A DNA stretch of 64,000 nucleotides from contig NZ_JADEXR010000010.1 in NCBI RefSeq assembly GCF_015206995.1, positions 1-64,000 on the forward strand, read 5' to 3'. This DNA comes from an aff. Roholtiella sp. LEGE 12411 (GTDB lineage: Bacteria; Cyanobacteriota; Cyanobacteriia; Cyanobacteriales; Nostocaceae). A program made the position numbers and the translations under genes. Below, one piece after another: positions 57,000-64,000 of the stretch. Position 1 is the first letter of the stretch; each line of letters opens with the position of its first letter. The notes under the pieces were generated by a model. That model saw only the letters and a program-made list of their open reading frames with translations, ran no database searches and had not been told where the DNA came from.

Positions 57000-58016
57000 A
57001 TGGCAATTCTAAAAACTGTTGAATCTAAATTTTTTCAAACTGAAATTCCTTACAAACCAATGGGTAAATATGTTCATTTTTTGACCATTCGCATTACTGA
57101 ATCTTATCCTCTATTTCAGACAGATGCAGAACTTAATAAAGCACGGGTAAGAGCAGGAGTAAAAGACAAAACCACAATTAGCCGTTTGTCAATGTTCAAG
57201 CGCAAACAATCTACACCAGAGCGTTTAGTCGGTCGGGAATTGTTACGTAATTATGGCTTGATGACGGCTAAAGAATGCGAATACAATGTGAATTTTGCAA
57301 TGGATAATCCTGATTGCATCATTTACGGTTTTGCTATTGGTGACTCTGGTTCTGAAAAATCGAAAGTTGTGGTAGATACGGCATTTTCAATTACTGCTTT
57401 TGATGAATCACACGAAACATTCACCCTCAATGCTCCTTATGAAAATGGCACAATGGCTTCTAAGGGTGAAAATGGTTCTAAACCTGGTGAAGTTACTAGT
57501 AGAATTAATCAACAAGACCATATTAAACCGCAAGTTTTCTTTCCTAGTATTGTCACCTTGAAAGACCCTACTGAGGCTAGTTTTCTTTACGTTTTTAATA
57601 ATATTCTGCGAACTCGTCATTATGGAGCGCAAACAACCCGTACAGGTCGTGTCAGAAATGAGTTAATTGGCGTTGTATTTGCGGATGGAGAAATTACTAG
57701 TAACCTGCGTTGGACTCAAGCAATATATGACCAAATGAAATCTGATAATACTTTAAATGCTCCCGATCCGTTAGACGAAGATGATGTAATTACTGCTGCT
57801 AAAAATGCGATTGAGGCGTTAATGGCTGATGAGTTTATTGTTCATACAGATTTTATTGGTGATGCTTTTGTATCCTTAATTAATGAAGTCAAGACTTTAA
57901 CAGGAAGCGAAAAAGGAATTCAGACAATTTTACAAAAGGCTGATGCAGAAGCTAAAGATTATGCCAAGAAGCATATTAGTAAGAAGAAAACGGCTGCTAA
58001 AGCGGAGAAAGAGTAA
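57000..58016 (+). CDS. csc2: Type I-D effector backbone subunit Csc2 (Cas7d)
   Basis: A 338-residue RAMP protein that coats the crRNA in several copies. Characteristic stretches are YVHFLTIRITESYPLFQTDAELNKARVRAG, ERLVGRELLRNYGL, CIIYGFAIGDSGSEKSKVVVDTAFSI, and NNILRTRHYGAQTTRTGRVRNELIGVVFADGE. The lysine/alanine-rich tail (KKHISKKKTAAKAEKE) is common in cyanobacterial Csc2. Its stop overlaps the start of csc1 (TAATG, sharing base 58016). Confidence 0.96.
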   Translation: MAILKTVESKFFQTEIPYKPMGKYVHFLTIRITESYPLFQTDAELNKARVRAGVKDKTTISRLSMFKRKQSTPERLVGRELLRNYGLMTAKECEYNVNFAMDNPDCIIYGFAIGDSGSEKSKVVVDTAFSITAFDESHETFTLNAPYENGTMASKGENGSKPGEVTSRINQQDHIKPQVFFPSIVTLKDPTEASFLYVFNNILRTRHYGAQTTRTGRVRNELIGVVFADGEITSNLRWTQAIYDQMKSDNTLNAPDPLDEDDVITAAKNAIEALMADEFIVHTDFIGDAFVSLINEVKTLTGSEKGIQTILQKADAEAKDYAKKHISKKKTAAKAEKE

Positions 58017-58723
58017 TGGCTATTATCTATCGCTGTCAAATAGAACTACATGACAGCCTCTATTATGCAACTCGTGAAATCGGACGCTTGTATGAAACAG
58101 AGGCAATAATTCATAATTACGCTCTCTGTTATGCACTCTTGTTAGTTGATAGCCAAATCTACTCTACTACCGTTGCTGAAGAACATTCTTATCGCTATTT
58201 TTGTCCCGAACAAGTACCAAAATATGAGGAGCATTTAACGCCACTCAATCAACAGGAAATTTATGTAACTCCGGCGCGATCGCTCAATCATTCTTCTATC
58301 CTCAATACCTGGAAGTATGCTAACAACAACTACCACGTTGAAATGGAGAAAACACAGAAGAATATCCCTAGTTTTGGCAGAGCGAAGGAAATAGCAGCAG
58401 AAAGTATATTTGAGTTTTTTGTCATCTCCCAAAAAGAACTCAAACTACCAAAGTGGATTCGTTTGGGTAAATGGATGAGTAAGGCTGAAGTAACAGTTGA
58501 ACAATTACCGAAACCTAAAATTTCTGAAGGTATATTCAATTGTACACATCCATTAAATCCTTTAGATGTGATGTTCACCAATCAAGTGATTAGCTATGAT
58601 GTTGTGAATATGCCTCCAGTTAGCTTAATTCAGAATGTCCAAATGCGAGGACAATACTATCAATTTGATGGCATTCAAAATTTAAGAATTCCAGTTATGA
58701 TGAAATATCGCTTTCGGAATTAA
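58016..58723 (+). CDS. csc1: Type I-D effector subunit Csc1 (Cas5d)
   Basis: A 235-residue Cas5-like RAMP protein that binds the 5' tag of the crRNA and contributes to PAM reading. The opening IYRCQIELHDSLYYATREIGRLYETEAIIHNYALCYAL, the VTPARSLNH segment and RLGKWMSKAEV are typical. It begins at the last base of csc2, so translation is coupled. Followed after 20 bases by a gene that is not a cas gene. Confidence 0.95.
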   Translation: MAIIYRCQIELHDSLYYATREIGRLYETEAIIHNYALCYALLLVDSQIYSTTVAEEHSYRYFCPEQVPKYEEHLTPLNQQEIYVTPARSLNHSSILNTWKYANNNYHVEMEKTQKNIPSFGRAKEIAAESIFEFFVISQKELKLPKWIRLGKWMSKAEVTVEQLPKPKISEGIFNCTHPLNPLDVMFTNQVISYDVVNMPPVSLIQNVQMRGQYYQFDGIQNLRIPVMMKYRFRN

Positions 58724-58743
58724 TTATTTTCCTCACATCCACT

Positions 58744-59364
58744 GTGAAGCACTATCAACAACAACCCAACGCCTTCCACAACGATTACCTAAACAACTTG
58801 TGGGGAGAAATCCAAGCTTGTTCTTATTTTGCTATCAACAACCTCAACCGCGATTTTGTCGCCACCAAAGGATTTTCTGTAGTGTTTCAGCGTTCTGGAT
58901 TACCACAAGTAGAACAGCAGTTTCCCTACTTCAAACCTTACCTCGATTTGGCTCTCCAGCCTAGCTGTAATGCTTTTTACCTCAATCCTTTACAGCTAAA
59001 AGAAGGCTCCCGCGTCGATCCGCATATTGATCGCTCCTTGCGTTCCTATTGCAAAACCATTGAACCACCTGCGGTTGTCAGTGTCCTTTATGTGCGCGTA
59101 CCAGCAGATATGGAAGGGGGAGAACTGGTATTGCGATCGCACAAACGTCAACTTGGGCAAATTAAGCCCCAAATCAATACTTTACTTTATTTTCAAGGTG
59201 ATTTAACTCATTCTGTCAATGCAGTCAAAACTCCAGGAAATCGCTTGAGTTTAGTTTGTGAACAGTATAGTTTGAGTGAGGTTGAACTCCAGGAAATTCC
59301 AGAGTTTACTGTCGAGTCCAGAAGCACTCAATCTACAACCAAAAAGAGAAAGTATGCCTCATAG
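58744..59364 (+). CDS. 2-oxoglutarate/Fe(II) dioxygenase inside the cas operon
   Basis: A 206-residue double-stranded beta-helix dioxygenase. The iron ligands H94-x-D96 (PHIDRSLR) and H156 (LTHSVNAV) and the 2-oxoglutarate pair R167-x-S169 (NRLSL) are all present, so it should be active. The basic tail (TTKKRKYAS) could contact nucleic acid. Substrate unknown: the family includes prolyl and lysyl hydroxylases and nucleic-acid demethylases. GTG start 58744, 20 bases after csc1; the end overlaps the cas6 start by 11 bases, so it is built into the operon rather than loosely adjacent. Confidence 0.9.
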   Translation: MKHYQQQPNAFHNDYLNNLWGEIQACSYFAINNLNRDFVATKGFSVVFQRSGLPQVEQQFPYFKPYLDLALQPSCNAFYLNPLQLKEGSRVDPHIDRSLRSYCKTIEPPAVVSVLYVRVPADMEGGELVLRSHKRQLGQIKPQINTLLYFQGDLTHSVNAVKTPGNRLSLVCEQYSLSEVELQEIPEFTVESRSTQSTTKKRKYAS

Positions 59365-60199
59365 TCTTGTTCTTAACTTGCTACCTCAATCGCTTATTCC
59401 ACCACAGTTTCTTACTGGTAGACATCTGCACGCTCTATTTTTAACCCTTGTTAGTTCTGTAGATAAAGAACTAGGCGATCGCTTACATGATTCTACCGCA
59501 GATAAGGCTTTTACCCTCTCTCCCTTGCAAATTATTAATACAAACTCTCCCCTTTTGAAAGGGAGTAAAAGAGGAGCTAAATTGCAGTGGGAACACCAAC
59601 AACCCATCCCCGCCGGAACACCTTGTTGGTGGCGCATTTCTTTATTAGATGATACTTTATTTAGCAAACTTACTCAACTGTGGTTAAATCTTAATCCCAG
59701 TCACCCTTGGCATCTTGGCCCGGCTGATTTATATATTACCAGCATTCAAGGCACATTCCAATCTATTCAACCTTGGGCAAATGCTAGCACCTATGCTCAA
59801 TTGTACGAGGAAGCTAGCGATAGCCATCGCACTATTCACTTGAACTTCTGTACACCTACCGCCTTCCGTCAAGGACAGTATGATACTACCCTTCCTACCA
59901 GAGAATCTGTGTTTAATTCCCTACTTTCGCGATGGAATAAATACAGTGGTATAGAATTTCCTCAGATTGCGATCGAGTCAATATTTCCCTCATTTGTCAA
60001 TATTCACACAGAAATTTTAGCTGATTCTCGCAGCAAATTTATTGGCATTATTGGCGAAGTTACTTATAAGATTTTAGGGACAGTTGAACTAATACAAATT
60101 AAGCAGATCAACGCTTTAGCTGACTTTGCTTTATATAGCGGTGTCGGAAGAAAAACAACTATGGGAATGGGAATGACGCGGCGGCTGTATTCTCCCTAA
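59354..60199 (+). CDS. cas6: CRISPR pre-crRNA endoribonuclease Cas6 (type I-D)
   Basis: About 281 residues. Two ferredoxin-like domains end with the glycine-rich loop YSGVGRKTTMGMGMTRR characteristic of Cas6. It cuts the array transcript within each repeat, leaving the 8-base ATTGAAAC tag. A candidate catalytic His is in TGRHLHALFL near the start. ATG 59354 (MPHSLVLNLLPQ) is preferred over the frame's first codon 26 residues earlier. The peptide NSPLLKGSKRG is encoded by a CTCTCCCCTTTTGAAAGGGAG repeat around 59545. Confidence 0.92.
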   Translation: MPHSLVLNLLPQSLIPPQFLTGRHLHALFLTLVSSVDKELGDRLHDSTADKAFTLSPLQIINTNSPLLKGSKRGAKLQWEHQQPIPAGTPCWWRISLLDDTLFSKLTQLWLNLNPSHPWHLGPADLYITSIQGTFQSIQPWANASTYAQLYEEASDSHRTIHLNFCTPTAFRQGQYDTTLPTRESVFNSLLSRWNKYSGIEFPQIAIESIFPSFVNIHTEILADSRSKFIGIIGEVTYKILGTVELIQIKQINALADFALYSGVGRKTTMGMGMTRRLYSP

Positions 60200-60230
60200 T
60201 TTCAATAATCATTTAAAAACCACCTCAGTT

Positions 60231-60824
60231 ATGAACCAAACCGAATATATTCCTATTGCGGCATTAAACCAGTACGCCTATTGTCCACATCGGTGCTGGC
60301 GGATGTTTTGTGCAGGGGAATTTGTCGATAATCAATACACAATTGAAGGTACAACTTTACACGATCGCGTCCACACTACAGGCGACGGACAGCGAGGAGA
60401 AACTTGGCAAATTCGGGCGATTTGGTTAAAGTCTGAGCAATATAAATTAATCGGAAAATCTGACTTAATTGAAGCGGAATCTGGCCAGATTTATCCAGTG
60501 GAATACAAACGGGGACGCAAAGGCGAATGGGATAACGATGAATTGCAAGTCTGCGCTCAAGCTTTATGTTTGGAAGAGATGACAGAGCAAAATATTCCTA
60601 CTGGATATATCTATTATGCTCACTCTCATCAACGTCAATTAGTAGAGATTAATGCAGAGTTGCGGCAAAGTGCGATCGCTACAATTCAATCTGTAACAAA
60701 TATCCTCGAAACAGGGATAATGCCAAAACCAGTTTACAGCAAATGCTGCACTGGATGTAGTTTATATTCGCAATGTTTGCCGAAAGCCACTGAAAAATTA
60801 GAGCGCTATCAAGAAGCTAATTAA
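60231..60824 (+). CDS. cas4: CRISPR adaptation exonuclease Cas4
   Basis: A 197-residue RecB-like nuclease with an iron-sulfur cluster. Active site D78 in LIGKSDLIE and E91-x-K93 in PVEYKRGRKG. Cysteines C18 (YCPHRC) and the C-terminal set C172/173, C176 and C182 (KCCTGCSLYSQC) are the cluster ligands. It trims prespacers and helps select those with a correct PAM before Cas1-Cas2 integrate them. Ten bases separate it from cas1. Confidence 0.95.
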   Translation: MNQTEYIPIAALNQYAYCPHRCWRMFCAGEFVDNQYTIEGTTLHDRVHTTGDGQRGETWQIRAIWLKSEQYKLIGKSDLIEAESGQIYPVEYKRGRKGEWDNDELQVCAQALCLEEMTEQNIPTGYIYYAHSHQRQLVEINAELRQSAIATIQSVTNILETGIMPKPVYSKCCTGCSLYSQCLPKATEKLERYQEAN

Positions 60825-60834
60825 GGATGAAATT

Positions 60835-61839
60835 ATGGGAACAGTTTACGTGACACAAACCGATGCCTTTATCGGCAAAGTTGACGAACGCCTTACTATA
60901 AAAGCTGACAAAAAAACTATCTTAGATGTGCCCTTAATTAAGGTCGATGGAATTGTAGTGCTGGGTAGGGCTACCGTTTCTCCAGCCGTCCTTGATGAAC
61001 TTTTAAAACGCCACATTTGTTTAAGTTTTCTCACACAAAATGGAAAATATTTAGGGCGTTTAGAACCAGAAGTTACCAAAAATATCTTTGTTCGTAAAGC
61101 CCAATGGCAAGCAATAGGAGAATCACAATCAGCAATACATTTAGTTAGAGGTTTTGTCCGGGGTAAATTGAAAAATTACCGCCATACTTTACTTCGTACT
61201 CAGCGAGAATATCCTCATCTTTCTCTGAATAACAATATCACTCGATTGGAACACGCGATCGCACCAATCGAAAAAACTAACAGTATTGATTCCCTCAGAG
61301 GCTTAGAAGGTGCTGGTAGTGCAGCCTATTTTGGTTGCTTTCAACAGCTAATCAAAACCCCAGAATTCCAATTTGAAGCCAGAAACCGCCGCCCACCAAC
61401 CGATCCAGTTAATGCCCTACTGAGTTTTGGGTATTCATTGTTACGTCATGACGTGCAAAGTGCTTTAAATATTGTTGGTTTCGATCCTTATCTAGGATAC
61501 TTACACGTCGAGCGTTATGGTAGACCTTCCCTAGCCTTGGACTTAATGGAGGAATTTCGCCCCTTGATAGTCGATGCTGTAGTGCTGTCACTAATTAATA
61601 AGCGATCGCTCACCCTAGCCGATTTTACCACCGAACCCCTCAGTGGTGCTGTGTCTTTAACCAAAGAAGGACTGCATACATTTCTTCGCGCCTACGAACA
61701 AAAAAAACAGTCAAACTTTAAACATCCAGTTATGGAACACAAATGCACTTACCAAGAAGCCTTTGAAATTCAAGCGAGGTTATTAGGTAAATATCTGATG
61801 AATGAAATTGATAAATATCCGCCCTTAGTTCTCAAGTAA
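60835..61839 (+). CDS. cas1: CRISPR integrase Cas1
   Basis: A 334-residue Cas1. The N-terminal beta-domain opens GTVYVTQTDAFIGKVDERLTIKADKKTI. The catalytic helical domain carries the metal-binding Glu in RGLEGAGSAAYFGCF, and His/Asp-Glu in YLGYLHVERYGRPSLALDLMEEFRPLIVDAVVLSLIN. It inserts new spacers at the leader end together with Cas2. ATG 60835; cas2 follows after 36 bases. Confidence 0.97.
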   Translation: MGTVYVTQTDAFIGKVDERLTIKADKKTILDVPLIKVDGIVVLGRATVSPAVLDELLKRHICLSFLTQNGKYLGRLEPEVTKNIFVRKAQWQAIGESQSAIHLVRGFVRGKLKNYRHTLLRTQREYPHLSLNNNITRLEHAIAPIEKTNSIDSLRGLEGAGSAAYFGCFQQLIKTPEFQFEARNRRPPTDPVNALLSFGYSLLRHDVQSALNIVGFDPYLGYLHVERYGRPSLALDLMEEFRPLIVDAVVLSLINKRSLTLADFTTEPLSGAVSLTKEGLHTFLRAYEQKKQSNFKHPVMEHKCTYQEAFEIQARLLGKYLMNEIDKYPPLVLK

Positions 61840-61875
61840 TTGGTTATTTGTCATTGGTCATTTGCTTCCCCCGCC

Positions 61876-62163
61876 ATGTATATTGTTGTCAGCTACGACA
61901 TTCCAGAAGATAAGCGTCGTACAAAAATCCATTCTGTTCTCAAATCTTATGGTCAGTGGATGCAACTGAGTGTGTTTGAGTGCGATTTGACCCCTACCCA
62001 ATATGCTAAACTGCGATCGCGTTTAGCCAAATTGATTAAACCTGACACTGACAGCGTTCGTTTTTACTTTCTTTGTGGCTGTTGTCAGGGGAAAATCGAA
62101 CGCATTGGCGGAGAACAGCCACGAGACGAAACAATTTTCTTTGCTGAATCCCCTTCTAGTTAG
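61876..62163 (+). CDS. cas2: CRISPR adaptation protein Cas2
   Basis: A 95-residue ferredoxin-fold protein: MYIVVSYDIPEDKRRTKIHSVLKSYGQWMQLSVFECDL with the conserved Asp of YDI, and a C-terminal strand (ETIFFAESPSS). Structural partner of Cas1 in the spacer-integration complex. The frame opens 12 codons earlier, but ATG 61876 gives the standard MYIVVSYD start. Last cas gene before the leader. Confidence 0.95.
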   Translation: MYIVVSYDIPEDKRRTKIHSVLKSYGQWMQLSVFECDLTPTQYAKLRSRLAKLIKPDTDSVRFYFLCGCCQGKIERIGGEQPRDETIFFAESPSS

Positions 62164-62430
62164 GTTTCTGTATGTTAAATGCGCGGGAGAGTAGGTGTAC
62201 AAATTCCACAGCCTAAAAAAAGTCCTTCTATCTCAACTCCAGCAAGGATTCCAGCCCACCATTAGCCTAACTTCATCCGCGCAGCCCCTGAAATGCTTAC
62301 AAAAAAAGGGTTTCAGCCTTCACACTTTCCCCAATCTCTTCCCAAACAACTTTTCTAATGCTATGATTGGTCTTGAATCGCGCAACCGCACCTTGAAAAC
62401 TAAATATACCTTGGCTTTGAGGCTCCCGCC
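62164..62430 (+). promoter_or_regulatory. CRISPR leader
   Basis: 267 bases between cas2 and the first repeat, in the right place and orientation for a leader (repeats read plus strand, tag GAAAC at their 3' end). It includes CTGAAA/TTTCAG arms (62288-62293 with 62309-62314) and a TATGAT (62362-62367) that could be the array's -10 box. An 89-codon frame that crosses into the first repeat is not a gene. Confidence 0.75.
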
Positions 62431-63263
62431 GTTCCAACTAATCAAAATCCCTATTAGGGATTGAAACTTGGCTCTTGCTTTAATTACTTACTTTATTCAT
62501 CGAGTTCCAACTAATCAAAATCCCTATTAGGGATTGAAACAGTCTAGAAAAGTAATAATCACGAGGCAAAAAGCTTACAGTTCCAACTAATCAAAATCCC
62601 TATTAGGGATTGAAACAAAAATCTTGTTTTAGCTGGTAATTGGCGTTTTGGTTCCAACTAATCAAAATCCCTATTAGGGATTGAAACCTAACAATTGAAT
62701 CTTGAACTTTAACTGATTTATCGTTCCAACTAATCAAAATCCCTATTAGGGATTGAAACCCGGGCCTCTAACTACTCCTACCCCAAGTCCTGAGGTTCCA
62801 ACTAATCAAAATCCCTATTAGGGATTGAAACTTTAACTTTGACATTAATATTTTGGAATTATACAGTTCCAACTAATCAAAATCCCTATTAGGGATTGAA
62901 ACAAGGCAGTTGCAAAAGTCGCTATAGGTGCAAACATGTTCCAACTAATCAAAATCCCTATTAGGGATTGAAACAAAGACAGGGAACAAAGCTTTTATGT
63001 CGTTAATAGAGTTCCAACTAATCAAAATCCCTATTAGGGATTGAAACATTGTGATTCCGAGCGCTAATGTTGACAATCCTATTGTTCCAACTAATCAAAA
63101 TCCCTATTAGGGATTGAAACTTCACCTGTTACAGTCTCTACTGTAACTTCGACTTCAGTTCCAACTAATCAAAATCCCTATTAGGGATTGAAACGTATAT
63201 CTAAAAATGCCCTTGATTCTAGACAGGTTCCAACTAATCAAAATCCCTATTAGGGATTGAAAC
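62431..63263 (+). CRISPR. CRISPR array, 12 repeats of 37 bp, 11 spacers
   Basis: Repeats begin GTTCCAACTAATC and end ATTAGGGATTGAAAC, all twelve identical. They start at 62431, 62504, 62580, 62651, 62723, 62795, 62866, 62938, 63011, 63084, 63158 and 63227. Spacer lengths are 36, 39, 34, 35, 35, 34, 35, 36, 36, 37 and 32. The stem AATCCC/GGGATT encloses TATTA, and the last 8 bases form the crRNA tag. Because even the last repeat is unmutated, the leader-distal end may be recent or trimmed. Spacer 10 contains GTTACAGT/ACTGTAAC, an internal palindrome. Confidence 0.98.
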
Positions 63264-63323
63264 TGGTATTGGCGCTAAAATCAGTTTTATGGATGCAAGA
63301 GTGTAGGGTAGAGGCAAAAATAG

Positions 63324-63947
63324 ATGGATACCGTAATTACACCAGAAAGAATCGAGTTGCCTCCTGGGGCTGTCTTGAAACTCTTAGGAAACTGGCAAGA
63401 CTACCAAAGACTGCTCTTGCAATTAGGCGATCGCACCGTACCTCGCGTTAAATATCGACCAGGAGAGATTTTATTAATGGCTCCTTTGCCTGAGCATGGG
63501 AAAAAGACAAGTTTACTTGCACTGATAGTGATAACCTTGCTTGACCATTTAAACCGGGTGTACGACTCATTTACACCCATCACCATGAGCATGAGCGAAG
63601 CCAGCGGTGTTGAACCTGACTATTGTTTTTATATTGAAAATTGGCAGCAAGTTCAAGGCAAGAACCGCATTGACTGGCAAAACGATCCTCCGCCTGATTT
63701 GGCAATTGAAGTAGATGTTACTAGTTATACAGATATAAATGATTATTTACCTTATCGAGTGCCAGAGGTTTGGCTGCTAAAAAATAACCAATTATTAATT
63801 TATAGATTGCAGGGTAAAAATTATACAGTTACAGAAAGTAGCTACTTTCCTAACGTTTCAAAAATTGTGGAACAGTGTCTCCAAATTGCAAACGAGCAGA
63901 CTATAAGTGAGGCAATTAGGTGGTTGAGAAACTTTTTAGCAAGCTGA
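63324..63947 (+). CDS. Uma2 family (DUF820) putative endonuclease
   Basis: A 207-residue PD-(D/E)xK-like protein of the family that is very abundant in cyanobacteria. Recognisable parts: VKYRPGEILLMAPLPEHGKKTSLLALIVITLL, EPDYCFYIEN, and the active-site strand PPDLAIEVDVTS followed by YTDINDYLPYRVPEVWLLKNNQLLIYRL. The biological role is unknown; many members sit near repeats and mobile DNA. It starts 60 bases after the last CRISPR repeat. The final 53 bases of the window (63948-64000) show no further gene. Confidence 0.88.
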   Translation: MDTVITPERIELPPGAVLKLLGNWQDYQRLLLQLGDRTVPRVKYRPGEILLMAPLPEHGKKTSLLALIVITLLDHLNRVYDSFTPITMSMSEASGVEPDYCFYIENWQQVQGKNRIDWQNDPPPDLAIEVDVTSYTDINDYLPYRVPEVWLLKNNQLLIYRLQGKNYTVTESSYFPNVSKIVEQCLQIANEQTISEAIRWLRNFLAS

Positions 63948-64000
63948 ATAAGAGCGATCGCCTTGGAGATGAGGGTATGATGATGTAGCGTTTTTAGCAG

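Noticed and set aside
62195-62464. 89-codon frame in the CRISPR leader
   Set aside because: It runs into the first repeat, has no ribosome site or recognisable protein, and the leader position explains the sequence better.

Overview
This 64 kb window comes from the chromosome of a cyanobacterium, most likely a filamentous Nostocales member (Nostoc/Tolypothrix/Calothrix-like). The signs are a split RNA polymerase beta' subunit (rpoC1 plus rpoC2), many HIP1 octamers (GCGATCGC), TTGACCC/GTCAAGA heptamer tracts, and cyanobacterial families throughout (AMIN-amidase, CrtD, WYL-regulated type I-D CRISPR-Cas). No rRNA or tRNA gene was recognised.

Left part (1-33.7 kb), mostly housekeeping. A tandem pair of amiC amidase genes (one cut by the window edge), an NhaS3-like Na+/H+ antiporter and an EVE-domain protein, a SIMPL-domain protein, ssb, the mreBCD cell-shape operon, ribD, a membrane Ser/Thr kinase and a GIY-YIG-like protein. 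Then the long minus-strand run rpsT-tatD-rpoB-rpoC1-rpoC2, followed by hisD, a universal stress protein, hslO (Hsp33) and a large repeat-rich membrane-anchored protein.

Middle part (33.7-48.3 kb), a minus-strand envelope-glycan cluster. In transcription order it holds a GT2 glycosyltransferase, an ABC exporter, two GT2 enzymes sharing an unusual N-terminal module, a 1198-residue GT2/methyltransferase/polysaccharide-deacetylase fusion and a CrtD-type carotenoid desaturase. A 130-bp MITE-like repeat with GGACTTACGCAA ends occurs four times in the window. One copy carries a second small inverted-repeat element, and another supplies the last codons of a glycosyltransferase. An M16 peptidase, a fructosamine-kinase-like protein and a DUF2442 protein follow.

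Right part (48.4-64 kb), a complete type I-D CRISPR-Cas locus: WYL regulator (divergent), DUF433, cas3', [repeat-like inverted pair, small helical protein, DUF1016/YhcG nuclease], cas10d, csc2, csc1, [2OG-Fe(II) oxygenase], cas6, cas4, cas1, cas2, leader, and an array of 12 repeats and 11 spacers, then a Uma2-family protein. Expected division of labour: Cas10d (HD nuclease), Csc2, Csc1 and Cas6 form the effector, Cas3' unwinds the target, and Cas4-Cas1-Cas2 acquire spacers. The items in brackets are not core I-D components. Together with two degenerate inward-facing CRISPR-repeat halves just after cas3', they are the most promising candidates for something undescribed.
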